Of a DNA stretch of 64,000 nucleotides, positions 56,345 to 64,000 are shown piece by piece. The notes beneath the pieces are model-generated. The model was not told where the DNA came from and made no database searches. It saw nothing but the letters and a program-made list of their open reading frames with translations. The first letter of the stretch is position 1. Every line of letters begins with the position of its first letter. Source of the stretch: Xiphydria camelus (lineage: Eukaryota; Arthropoda; Insecta; Hymenoptera; Xiphydriidae); NCBI GenBank assembly GCA_963678675.1, contig OY783194.1, positions 32,466,278 to 32,530,277 of the forward strand, read 5' to 3'. A program made the translations under genes and the position numbers.

Positions 56345-59300
56345 CTGCAACGAAGAGAAACGTGTCGATCGTCGAGTACTCCCGCGCGATTACGGAAAAA
56401 CGCCAATGCGAAGCGTTGCGCGAAGAATTCGCTCACCGATGATGACTTCCCAGTTCTTCAGGGCATTCGTCACCTCGTAAGCGCACCGGATCTCCGAGAA
56501 GCAAACGCCGCCGACGATGAATACGATCAAGCGGGGCACATTCTTGACGGGTTGCTGGCCTTTGTCCTTGTGCCATTGGCCGTATCGAATACTGAAGAAG
56601 ACAAAAACACAATTTAATCGTCGTCGCAAAATCTCAACACGGACGGGTCGTCAAATCTACGCGACTTCGCGCACTCTCACCCGGCGGGAGGACGGTACGC
56701 GGTACCAGCCGCTCGTTCGGCCAAGAAGGGGAAATGTTTCGGGTCCAGTTTGTTGTCCTCGATCGCGTCCTCCATGATGTCCTTGACGACAGGCGTCCAT
56801 CGACTCATCTGATAAGTTTGCTCGGTGATTCGTTCCTTGCGCGGCACGTTGTAATACTTCTTACGGTTGCCCTGTAAAGACGCGCGGCGAGAAATGAATA
56901 AAACGACTGTGACGCGAGGAACGCGCGTGTATATATCAAAAATCGACGAGATCCCCGCGAAAGGATGCGTAATTCTTACATCGACGACGACGTTGATGCC
57001 CAGATTTGCCATGTTGACGATCGTCTGCTTGTCCTCGGGCGTCACCTGAGCGTGGTGCACGAGACGGTTCAGACTTTCTTCGGTGATGCCATTCTTGCTG
57101 ATGATGTAGAGAGCGATGATGCGCAGCTTGTCGAGATTGTTGACCGTTTGGTCGAGCAAAATCGGCGTGATGTTCCGCATGTGATCCTTGATGCGCTCTC
57201 CCTCCGCATCTGTTCCCATAGCCAGATCCTGAATAACGTAACGATTTCTTACGACTGGTCGACGAAATAGGAAGAGGTAATTTAGCGGAAGATATCATGT
57301 ATGTGGCAAAATATTATCAGCTTCGCGCTGTCCCTGCTACTAAAACTACGTACAACTGTATCTCGGACAGAAAACATCTCCGGACCCATCTTATAGTAGT
57401 ATTTTCTCTTTTTTTCTCTTATTTCGAAACGAATCGCGGAGTTTTACGAGAGCCTTCCGTTATGCTCCGCATTTTAAATCGTCGCGCGTACCTGCTCCGC
57501 CTTGCATAGTTTATCCACGTTGCCCTGATAACGCTTCATGCAATCCTCCGCCAAGTGCAAGTGCGTCGCGTACTTGCTCAGCTCCTTCTGATACTGCGGC
57601 ATCTTTTTAATCATCTGCGAGAGATCCCTCATGCTCTGCTTATCGCCCTGCGGCATCCTCTTGGATTCCGTAAAGGACTTCAATTTTTTGGTTACGTTTC
57701 TGCGCAAAGAGTCGTCTCGTAAAATCGAACGTTCCGCTGGATTCATTCGTTAATGAATCGATGGACATTTCTGTACTTACTGAGACACTACGGCGATGTG
57801 CTGATGTCTCAGATCCACCCACAGTTCGTCATTTTCGTCCAGTAAGACCTCCTTCTCGGCTTGACCCGCGGACGCCTCGTATCTGGAAGAACCATTGATT
57901 AATTTGCAATCTGCTCCCATTCGCGCGTAGCAGCAATGACGCAACACCCGAGAAACAAAACGAAAGAATTACTTGTAAACGTCGTTCTCGATATCCAGAA
58001 GATCGTAAGCCATTGCTTGTAACGTCAGCTCGTGCAAGAGTGGCGATACGCAGTCGAATCCCCGATCGAGAATCAGAAGCTGGGAACGAGCTTTCTCCTG
58101 TCCTTCCCCCATGGTGGGTTCATCCGCTTTATAGGCATCCAGCTTCTGCTGGACCATCTGTGCCAATTCGACGTTCCGATCGAAGTCACTGGAACGACGT
58201 TAGCGTTGTATTCGACGGCGTCGCGTTAGCGTCGTCGTATTTTAGACAATTCTTCGGTTGCTCCGACTTTTTCGCAATTCATAAAGCAGCGCTAAGAAGA
58301 CCCCGATAAGAATAATCTTCTTTCGCACAGCCGATTACCTTCGATATCTAACCGACGGATACTCTCCCAGAGTGGCGCAGAGTGTCGCGATTTGTTCCGC
58401 GATGCGCTCCATGTTGGCGTTCCTCAAGTTTATAAACGAAGGATTGTAGAAGCAGGCAAAAGTCTCGCGGGCGTCCAACGAGAAGACCTGAATGGCAAAA
58501 GTGGTTGCGTCGCGTGAAATTTTGCGGACGACTAGTATTCGCGATAAGAGAAAGAATAGGATCGTTGGAGAAATTCATGCGCTTTGCGTGAGTAAGCGAC
58601 GGGGGTGGATGTGAGGAGTATAAATTGCAGCGCACAGGTTCATCGCATCGGTGTATCTAGATATTGGTGTATGTCGGGGAAAAAAAAATTGAAAACGGAG
58701 ATGAAAGGAGCAAAAGTTTCTAGCCGTCTTCAAAAGTGCATTTAGTACGGGGCATAGCGAAAGTACGTGATCGTGCTTCGAACTACTCGATATACTCGTA
58801 AATACAAACTGATCGAGAAGTCAGGCATGACAAATATTACGCATGTACCGACCAAGACCTCGAGAGCATTGCCGAATGGCAACCACTGAATGAGAATGGT
58901 TGACAGTCCAAAATAATTTTGATTCGTCTCAAATACAACCGAGAAGACGAATAGTAGAGGTCTTGCCAAGTGCACAGTGCCGATACTACCAAGAAATACT
59001 TTCGTCACCTGCGACTCGTACGGCAGGAATGCGATGTTGATCTCTTTGAGAGTTTTGATCTTTTTAGCGGCGAGGGACTTGCAGAGCTCATTGAACAGCT
59101 CCTCCGGACACACTAACGGAGCGCAAGCGTGAATGCATTCCAATTGTTAGTACATTCATCGTAAAATGTAACACGAATCGCGCGCGAACGAAACTTTTCA
59201 AGTTAACCGAGGCAAACGCGAAAGGGGGATCGGCGATCGCTCGTCGCCGACGTCGACAGGCACCGCCACCACCGCCACCACCATCGCCACCACCGCTAAC

Positions 59301-62214
59301 AACGCCGTCGCCGCCGTCGACGAGACTGTTAGAGCTTTCGGCATTACCTGCTCCTCGTAAGGTACGAACGCGATGTTGATCTCTTTTAGTGTCTTTATGT
59401 GCTTGGCCGCCAGCGAATGACACAAATCTTTGAACAAGTCATCGGGGCACGCTGGAAAGAAATAAATCCAAATTCTCTACGTCGAAACAAAAGGAAACCG
59501 AAGCAACTCGACGGAAGCGTCGTTCGAGAAACTTTCGTTCGCGATAGCGTCGCGATTCGCAAGGGATTCCTCGTAATGTACACGGGGAACCGCGCGTTTA
59601 TGAGTAAGCAACCGAGAGACGGTAGTCGCGCTTCATTCAGGAGAGTCGTCGCGCGTTATCTTTCCCAAGAGAACCCGCAGGCTCGTACCTTCGGTGAAAT
59701 AAACGTGGGCGGCCTTGTAGACGATCCTCGTTGGGGTCGAGAAGTCATTGATGAGCTTGTCGACCGAGGACTTGCAGGGTGTGATGAGATATATCGCCTC
59801 CATCGTCGGAAGGGGCTCTCTCTTCTTGTTGATATCTTCGACCAGGGTGATGCCCTGCGCGCTGATGTCGTGCATCTTGCAACACGCCGATACCATCCTC
59901 ATGGCCAGCTGGTCCACCACGAGGATCCTCCATTCTACTCCACCCGCGACTTTCTTCTTCTGCTTGATGACTTCATTCATAATCTCTGGAAAGCCGGAGC
60001 GAAAACGCGTGTCTATCGTCGAAATAGTTTTCCCATTTTTTTCTCCCTGATCGACTTCGAGTAGGACGAGTATACATCATCATCTTTAGACCCAAATATC
60101 CCGAATTCGACGAGACTGGTCCAAGGATCGATACGTGTTTCGTAATCTATCGCATACTTTGAATATACTGCTTCAAAAAGCCTGAGAACTGTTTGGATAT
60201 TTTCTACTCGTATGATATAGTACTTTGGTCGGTTTAGTCGGATATGTAATGCTTCCAACGATCGAACCCTCATTTTACGCGTATGAAGTTGCAAGAGGAG
60301 AAATGTCGCGCTTTAAAAGACTTCTTTCTGTCCGAGTGAAACAAATATGCTCGTTACTCGAATACATTTTTTTACCCCTAGAGCAATCGTTTGGCAGTTT
60401 TGCCTGCATTGTAATGGAAAAGAGAGATTTGAAAAAAAATGTTTAGTTAACCATATAAATGACCTCTATATGCCTAAATATTCATAAGAAAAATGCGTTT
60501 GCAATTTTTAGTAGCACTATTCAGCGTAAAAATGCAATGAAACACAGCTTTCCGTTGTATAGTAGTATCGTCCAATTGCGCTCCCGGTAATCTTGCCGTC
60601 TCGCAACTATAATAGTGAGACGGCAAGTGATTTCAGGTCCATATCGATTAGAATGATGAACGGGTTCCCTCATTCACGAAAACAACATTTAAGCAACATT
60701 TCTTCATTACTACGTGATTTTTCGTCTACTAAAACTCTCCCTTTCGCTTAGTTACTTATTAAGTTATTAATACACTATGTTGCATATAGAAAATGGATAT
60801 CTGATGTAACAGAAATTTGGTTTACCCTCGGGTTACTAAAATTCTATATACGATACTGGTACGATACTGTGAAAGGGCGAGTAACGACGTTTTCTACACA
60901 CATATTGAAACGCCATGCGGTGGTGTACGCCCTTTCGACGTCACTTCTTTTTCGTATTCCTCTTAAAATCACGTTTAATAATTTAATATTGATTTTTTAT
61001 TAAACGTAAAGGAGAAAACGTAAGTCCAATTGACGTCCAAATGATACGCACACTACGTCCCCTTGAGTCAACGTGAAGGCCTTTGTGACGTCATCTCGAC
61101 TTTACTATTTCTCCTTGGGCTAGACCTAAACTAATTTTCTGTGAGAAAACAAATTTGCATGTCTTCCTCAACCGCATATTCGAACGAATAAATCGGAAAT
61201 CATCGTCGCAAAAAGCAGCGATGACAGGTGACACTCGGCGTCATCGCGCGTAGGATTATTGATCGACCCTGCCGGCCGATATGACGTCATAGCCTCTTAC
61301 CCCGAGCGCGCAAGAGCGCATCGCGCGGCATACCTACATAGGTATCGCCATCGCATTCTCTATATCATTTCCTTGTTACGAAAAACTACGTCGTTTATCG
61401 AGAATGCGAAGACCGAGACTTTTATGAATTATACAATGCTTCGGGCGGTGGGTGACGTCATAATTCGTATAGAGGACCGTCGAAGTATATACCGTACTCA
61501 CGCGCGTACGCGTCGGATATATTTTGATAGTGTGAATGGCGCGCGTATTGAAACGAAATTGACACCGAAACGCATTGCCTGAATGACTCGATAATAATAT
61601 AACGAAGTACATGCTCCGAATTATTCTCAACGTCGAACCACAATTTTCTCTATTACTCTTCATCGCCTGTTTCCAAATGCATTTACACGGAAGCACATTA
61701 TTTTCCAACGATAATTACGCCATAATCGTTCGCCGAACGATAGGAAACAACCGAAAACCGCGTGCTTATCTCTGTATAAACATCGCGGTTCTCGGGTGAC
61801 ACGTACCTTCGGTGACAAGGAGCAAGGATAATTATAGGGAACGACAAAATGCGCTACACACGCTCGTTCGATCCCACGAGAGGGTCTGATACAGGGAAAA
61901 TCCTAACGGATATCGTTAATATAAATCGTGGAACGAGATGAGCATTCGTCGCGACGATTTGACAGTTCCACGACGTAACCCGCTTCTAGACGGAGGAAGT
62001 GAAATCACCGTAGAACGCGTACGCCCATCGATTACGAGGTCATGCTCGACGCACGGCAGTCGACCGGGATATCGACGGAAAGTACACTCGCGCGAAGGGA
62101 CACCATTTTAAATGTTACAGAGCGAGAAATATATCCTAAATTCGTCTTAGGTCTACGAAGATTAAATCGTTTTTTTCAGTACTCACTTTGCCCGACCTGT
62201 ACCTTGAGCGCCAT
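56277..62214 (-). CDS. Rop: Rop, Munc18-1/STXBP1 orthologue (Sec1/Munc18 protein)
   Basis: This SM protein binds syntaxin-1 and the assembling SNARE complex at the presynaptic membrane and is needed for vesicle docking and fusion. Exons, 5' to 3': 62214-62187, 59985-59689, 59451-59348 (3a) or 59112-59009 (3b), 58487-58339, 58188-57973, 57882-57781, 57699-57492, 57228-56980, 56871-56681, 56591-56437, 56344-56277. They total 1767 bp with either exon 3, that is 588 residues and TAA, against about 594 in mammalian Munc18-1. All introns are GT-AG. The start ATG sits in CAAAATGG, and [17 protein letters not shown] fits the family N-terminus. By homology, domain 1 is about 1-134, domain 2 about 135-245 and 480-588, domain 3a/b about 246-479. 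Family stretches seen are [43 protein letters not shown] and [13 protein letters not shown]. No frameshift or stop interrupts it. Confidence 0.97.
56437..56591 (-). CDS. Rop: Rop exon 10
   Basis: From CTTCTTCAG to G|GTGAGC. Residues 515-567, with [20 protein letters not shown] and RCAYEVTNA, part of domain 2. Confidence 0.96.
56681..56871 (-). CDS. Rop: Rop exon 9
   Basis: From TCTTTACAG to GG|GTGAGA. Residues 452-515, with [19 protein letters not shown], the end of domain 3 and start of the returning domain 2 part. Confidence 0.96.
56980..57228 (-). CDS. Rop: Rop exon 8
   Basis: 83 whole codons (residues 369-451), [15 protein letters not shown] through LGINVVVD. Donor GTAAGA. Confidence 0.96.
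57492..57699 (-). CDS. Rop: Rop exon 7
   Basis: Residues 299-368. Holds the domain 3a helical hairpin region ([15 protein letters not shown] to [13 protein letters not shown]), which templates SNARE assembly in homologues. Preceded by an 81-bp intron, the shortest here. Confidence 0.96.
57781..57882 (-). CDS. Rop: Rop exon 6
   Basis: Residues 265-299, [20 protein letters not shown] and [15 protein letters not shown]. Donor GTAAGT. Confidence 0.96.
57973..58188 (-). CDS. Rop: Rop exon 5
   Basis: Residues 193-265, including [17 protein letters not shown] and [20 protein letters not shown], the most conserved SM-family stretch. Donor GTAATT is weak. Confidence 0.96.
58339..58487 (-). CDS. Rop: Rop exon 4
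   Basis: Residues 144-193, [16 protein letters not shown] and [19 protein letters not shown]. It must join either version of exon 3 in phase 0. Confidence 0.95.
59009..59112 (-). CDS. Rop: Rop alternative exon 3b
   Basis: 104 bp, residues 109-143. Acceptor TCCGTTAG, donor GTGACG, same phases as exon 3a. Encodes [16 protein letters not shown] then [18 protein letters not shown]. It is closer to mammalian Munc18-1 (LFNEL, FLPYESQ) than 3a is. Using both versions, or neither, would shift the frame because 104 is not a multiple of three. Confidence 0.93.
59348..59451 (-). CDS. Rop: Rop alternative exon 3a
   Basis: 104 bp, residues 109-143. Acceptor TCTTTCCAG, donor GTAATG. Encodes [16 protein letters not shown] then [18 protein letters not shown]. 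By my hand comparison it shares 26 of 35 residues with exon 3b. Differences cluster in the first half and at the end. Both keep Phe115, Leu130 and Glu132, the numbers of the mammalian syntaxin N-peptide pocket residues. Confidence 0.93.
59689..59985 (-). CDS. Rop: Rop exon 2
   Basis: Residues 10-109, from [14 protein letters not shown] to AAHVYFTE|. Covers most of domain 1, the main syntaxin-binding domain. Acceptor TTTCCAG, donor GTACGA. Confidence 0.96.
60593..60628. other. 36-nt hairpin in Rop intron 1
   Basis: CTTGCCGTCTC at 60593-60603 pairs perfectly with GAGACGGCAAG at 60618-60628. Two further pairs close a 10-base loop AACTATAATA. No function is known to me. Confidence 0.6.
60936..61460. 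promoter_or_regulatory. Cluster of cAMP-response-element palindromes in Rop intron 1
   Basis: TGACGTCA occurs exactly at 61085-61092, 61282-61289 and 61453-61460. One-base variants are CGACGTCA at 60936-60943 and TGACGTCC at 61031-61038. TGACGTCA is the consensus for CREB/ATF-type bZIP factors. Its place in the first intron of a neuronal gene suggests an enhancer. That role is inferred, not shown. Confidence 0.45.
62187..62214 (-). CDS. Rop: Rop exon 1 (coding part)
   Basis: 28 bp: nine codons MALKVQVGQ plus one base. Donor A|GTGAGT is strong. The context CAAAATGG fits insect start sites, and the next exon supplies AG to complete Lys10. The 5' UTR continues to the right of 62214 for an unknown distance. 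Confidence 0.9.
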
Positions 62215-63037
62215 TTTGACAGGACTGGTTAAAGTGCCGTCCGTCAGATGGCGAGTGAGTATCGTCGCGCCGCGGAATCTACGAGGTCGAAATAAATTAC
62301 GCGCGGGTGCGAAATCGTCGCGTAATCCGCGAACGTATCGTATGTTATTCACCCTAGAGAGTGGCTTTAGTTTTATTTCAAACGCGAGAGGAACTTTGCG
62401 GCAACGTCATCTCCTTTTTTTTCCATTCGCACGCTTCTTGAGAGCGACCCGCACAGCTACGCGCGCGCGCAAGTCTCGCAGGTGACAGACGCAAACACGG
62501 ATTTCCATTTTGATGATTGAGGCGCGAGAGAAACAAGACATTTTGAATCACTCATGTGTGCCCGCTCCTCCGATCGTTTATCCCCAATTTCCTCATCTTT
62601 ATCGTCGCGCTTTATCGACGCCCGATTATCCTGCATTACCGACGGAGGCATTAACCCACGGCGACGAACTCGCGCGACACTCGCTCTCGGCAACGCTCGG
62701 CAACGGGTTCCGCGGCAGGTTCGTTCCGGAGGGGTCAGTCCGAATCGTCGCGCCGGTGTGGGTGTTTCGCGTCGAAAACGTGCGTGCGTTCGCGCAGCGA
62801 GACACGAATTGACGTTTGCCGTCTGCACCGAGTTGCTCGTCGACACGGTCGAGAGACGCGACGACGCCCGATCCCGTTCTCGGCGTTGCACGGCAACGCG
62901 GATCGGTCGTTCACGATACAAGAGTGCGCGTTCCGCGAGTCGTCGTCGCTCCGGAAAGTTCCTTCCTCATGTGCCCGGTGAGTTGTGGTTCCCTTCCGGA
63001 TTTCGGATGCGGGCGAGGACGCTAAGGGGCTGATATC
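62215..63037. promoter_or_regulatory. Rop upstream region, possibly a shared divergent promoter
   Basis: About 820 bp of CpG-rich sequence between the Rop start codon (minus strand) and a candidate plus-strand start codon at 63038. I see no TATA box I trust. In Drosophila, Rop shares a divergent promoter with Ras2, but the candidate exon here does not resemble a Ras N-terminus. Confidence 0.35.
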
Positions 63038-63086
63038 ATGAAGCTGGAGTATCCCTGTCGCGTGGAAGGCTGGTTGAACGTTTGCG
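63038..63086 (+). CDS. Candidate first coding exon of a divergent gene
   Basis: ATG at 63038 opens MKLEYPCRVEGWLNVC and runs to a consensus splice donor CG|GTGAGT at 63087. A in-frame stop follows soon after the donor, so the exon only makes sense if spliced. EGWL is how several PH domains begin, but this is too little to name a family. The rest would lie beyond the window. It could be chance. Confidence 0.3.
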
Positions 63087-63092
63087 GTGAGT

Positions 63093-64000
63093 AAAACTTA
63101 CGTGTCTTTCGTTCAATCGAGATTGCGATCGCGAAGGAACGGTCGCCCGGGAACAAGTGCAGCGACCGCTGGGAGCGTTCAGTTGCGCGGGTGAACGTTG
63201 CGCTCGACGAAAATACACTTCGCGTAATTCGCATTCGTAACGGGAGAAATGGAGCTGGGGACTTAGCGCGATTGCGTAATTTGATAGGAGTGAAAGTGCT
63301 AAAAGCGATTGACACGTTTCACCGGTTAGGTGAGACGGTGATCAAGCGACGGGGGTGCGGAACTGTCAGGGTTGGGCTCGGTTCGCGTTCGTGCTTGAGA
63401 GATACGAATTTATTAACCCCTCATACGGTCCTCGGGTGAGTGATCTGTAGCGTTCAATATTGATGAATGGGATTGTGCTTTTAGAGATAACTTTTTGAAA
63501 CTTAGACATTGTTTTTTCTTTGATTGGGTCATGTTACGCGGGAGTGCGTGAATAAAATCATTCGGAGAAATTATACTCCTTCGAATCTTTGCACGTCTCG
63601 TAGTGGGTTCAATACCCGCAGCGACCCTCGTCGTTGGATAGATACCCGTAACACGAAATATTTTGACATTTAAGAATACACGCTCGTCACAAGGGGTCGA
63701 CGAGGGTAGGAGGTGCATAGGAGATCGTTTCTCGATCTGCACAGTACGGGGGAATTAGTCGGGCGTAAAAGAATGGAGGCGTGGTTCTGAAGTCGAGTTT
63801 CGTGCTCGCAAATTTCCTTCCACCGGACGTCGGGTAGACTGACTACTGGTAGCACATTGCGCGATACTCGACGGAGCGCGGAGGGCCGACGCGCCAGGTG
63901 CTTCGTTCGTATAGGAACGTCCGAGATGGACAACAATGCTGAAAATAGTATTTAGGAATTTTATTCCCGCATCGCGAGGTCTTACTGTAAGAGTATAACA
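63093..64000. other. Unique sequence to the window end
   Basis: No repeat match and no supported exon. It would be intron 1 of the candidate plus-strand gene if that exon is real. Confidence 0.3.

Noticed and set aside
62457..62921. 154-codon minus-strand frame and a short ATG frame upstream of Rop
   Set aside because: Neither joins the Rop coding frame, and the sequence is Arg-rich without a domain. At most upstream frames in a 5' UTR.
63603..63619. tRNA-like T arm (GTGGGTTCAATACCCGC)
   Set aside because: The stem and loop fit a T arm, but no acceptor stem, D arm or anticodon arm can be placed at the right distance on this strand.

Overview
The window looks like nuclear DNA of an insect, most likely a hymenopteran (possibly an ant). 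It is rich in CpG, alternates sharply between AT-rich repeats and GC-rich unique DNA, and carries one multi-exon gene with GT-AG introns of 81 bp to 2.2 kb. The order is inferred from base composition and from the fit of the single gene to insect Rop. Nothing in the sequence proves the genus.

One gene is certain. On the minus strand, 62214 down to 56277, lies Rop/unc-18 (Munc18-1/STXBP1 orthologue), the Sec1/Munc18 partner of syntaxin-1 in synaptic vesicle fusion. Eleven coding exons per transcript join in frame to 588 residues plus a stop. The third exon exists in two versions of identical length (104 bp, at 59451-59348 and 59112-59009) with identical splice phases. They look like mutually exclusive alternatives, and they encode the segment that forms the syntaxin N-peptide pocket in the mammalian protein. 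The 2.2-kb first intron holds three perfect palindromic cAMP-response elements within 376 bp. To the right of Rop, a short open exon at 63038-63086 on the plus strand with a strong splice donor may begin a divergent gene that leaves the window.

The left 54 kb holds no gene I can support. It is a carpet of non-autonomous transposons, mostly palindromic MITEs. At least ten families share a terminal motif close to CACTGAGAAAAA and insert at TA, as Tc1/mariner-type elements do, but have unrelated interiors. Several are nested inside one another, so target sites can be read exactly (35.1, 42.8, 50.1 and 51.3 kb). Other families have TTA, 7-bp or 8-10-bp flanking repeats. Long foldback elements lie at 1-493, 3841-4412, 8297-8900 and 19351-19758. 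Between the repeats are GC-rich unique stretches (for example 18.3-19.3, 20.2-21.1, 45.4-47.2 and 47.5-49.8 kb) whose many overlapping open frames look like by-products of base composition. A microsatellite of nearly 600 bp of CT lies at 26634-27221.

I saw no rRNA, convincing tRNA, CRISPR array or intact transposase or reverse transcriptase gene. Family letters (A, B, C and so on) are labels made up for this window. Repeat boundaries given without a visible target duplication are approximate.
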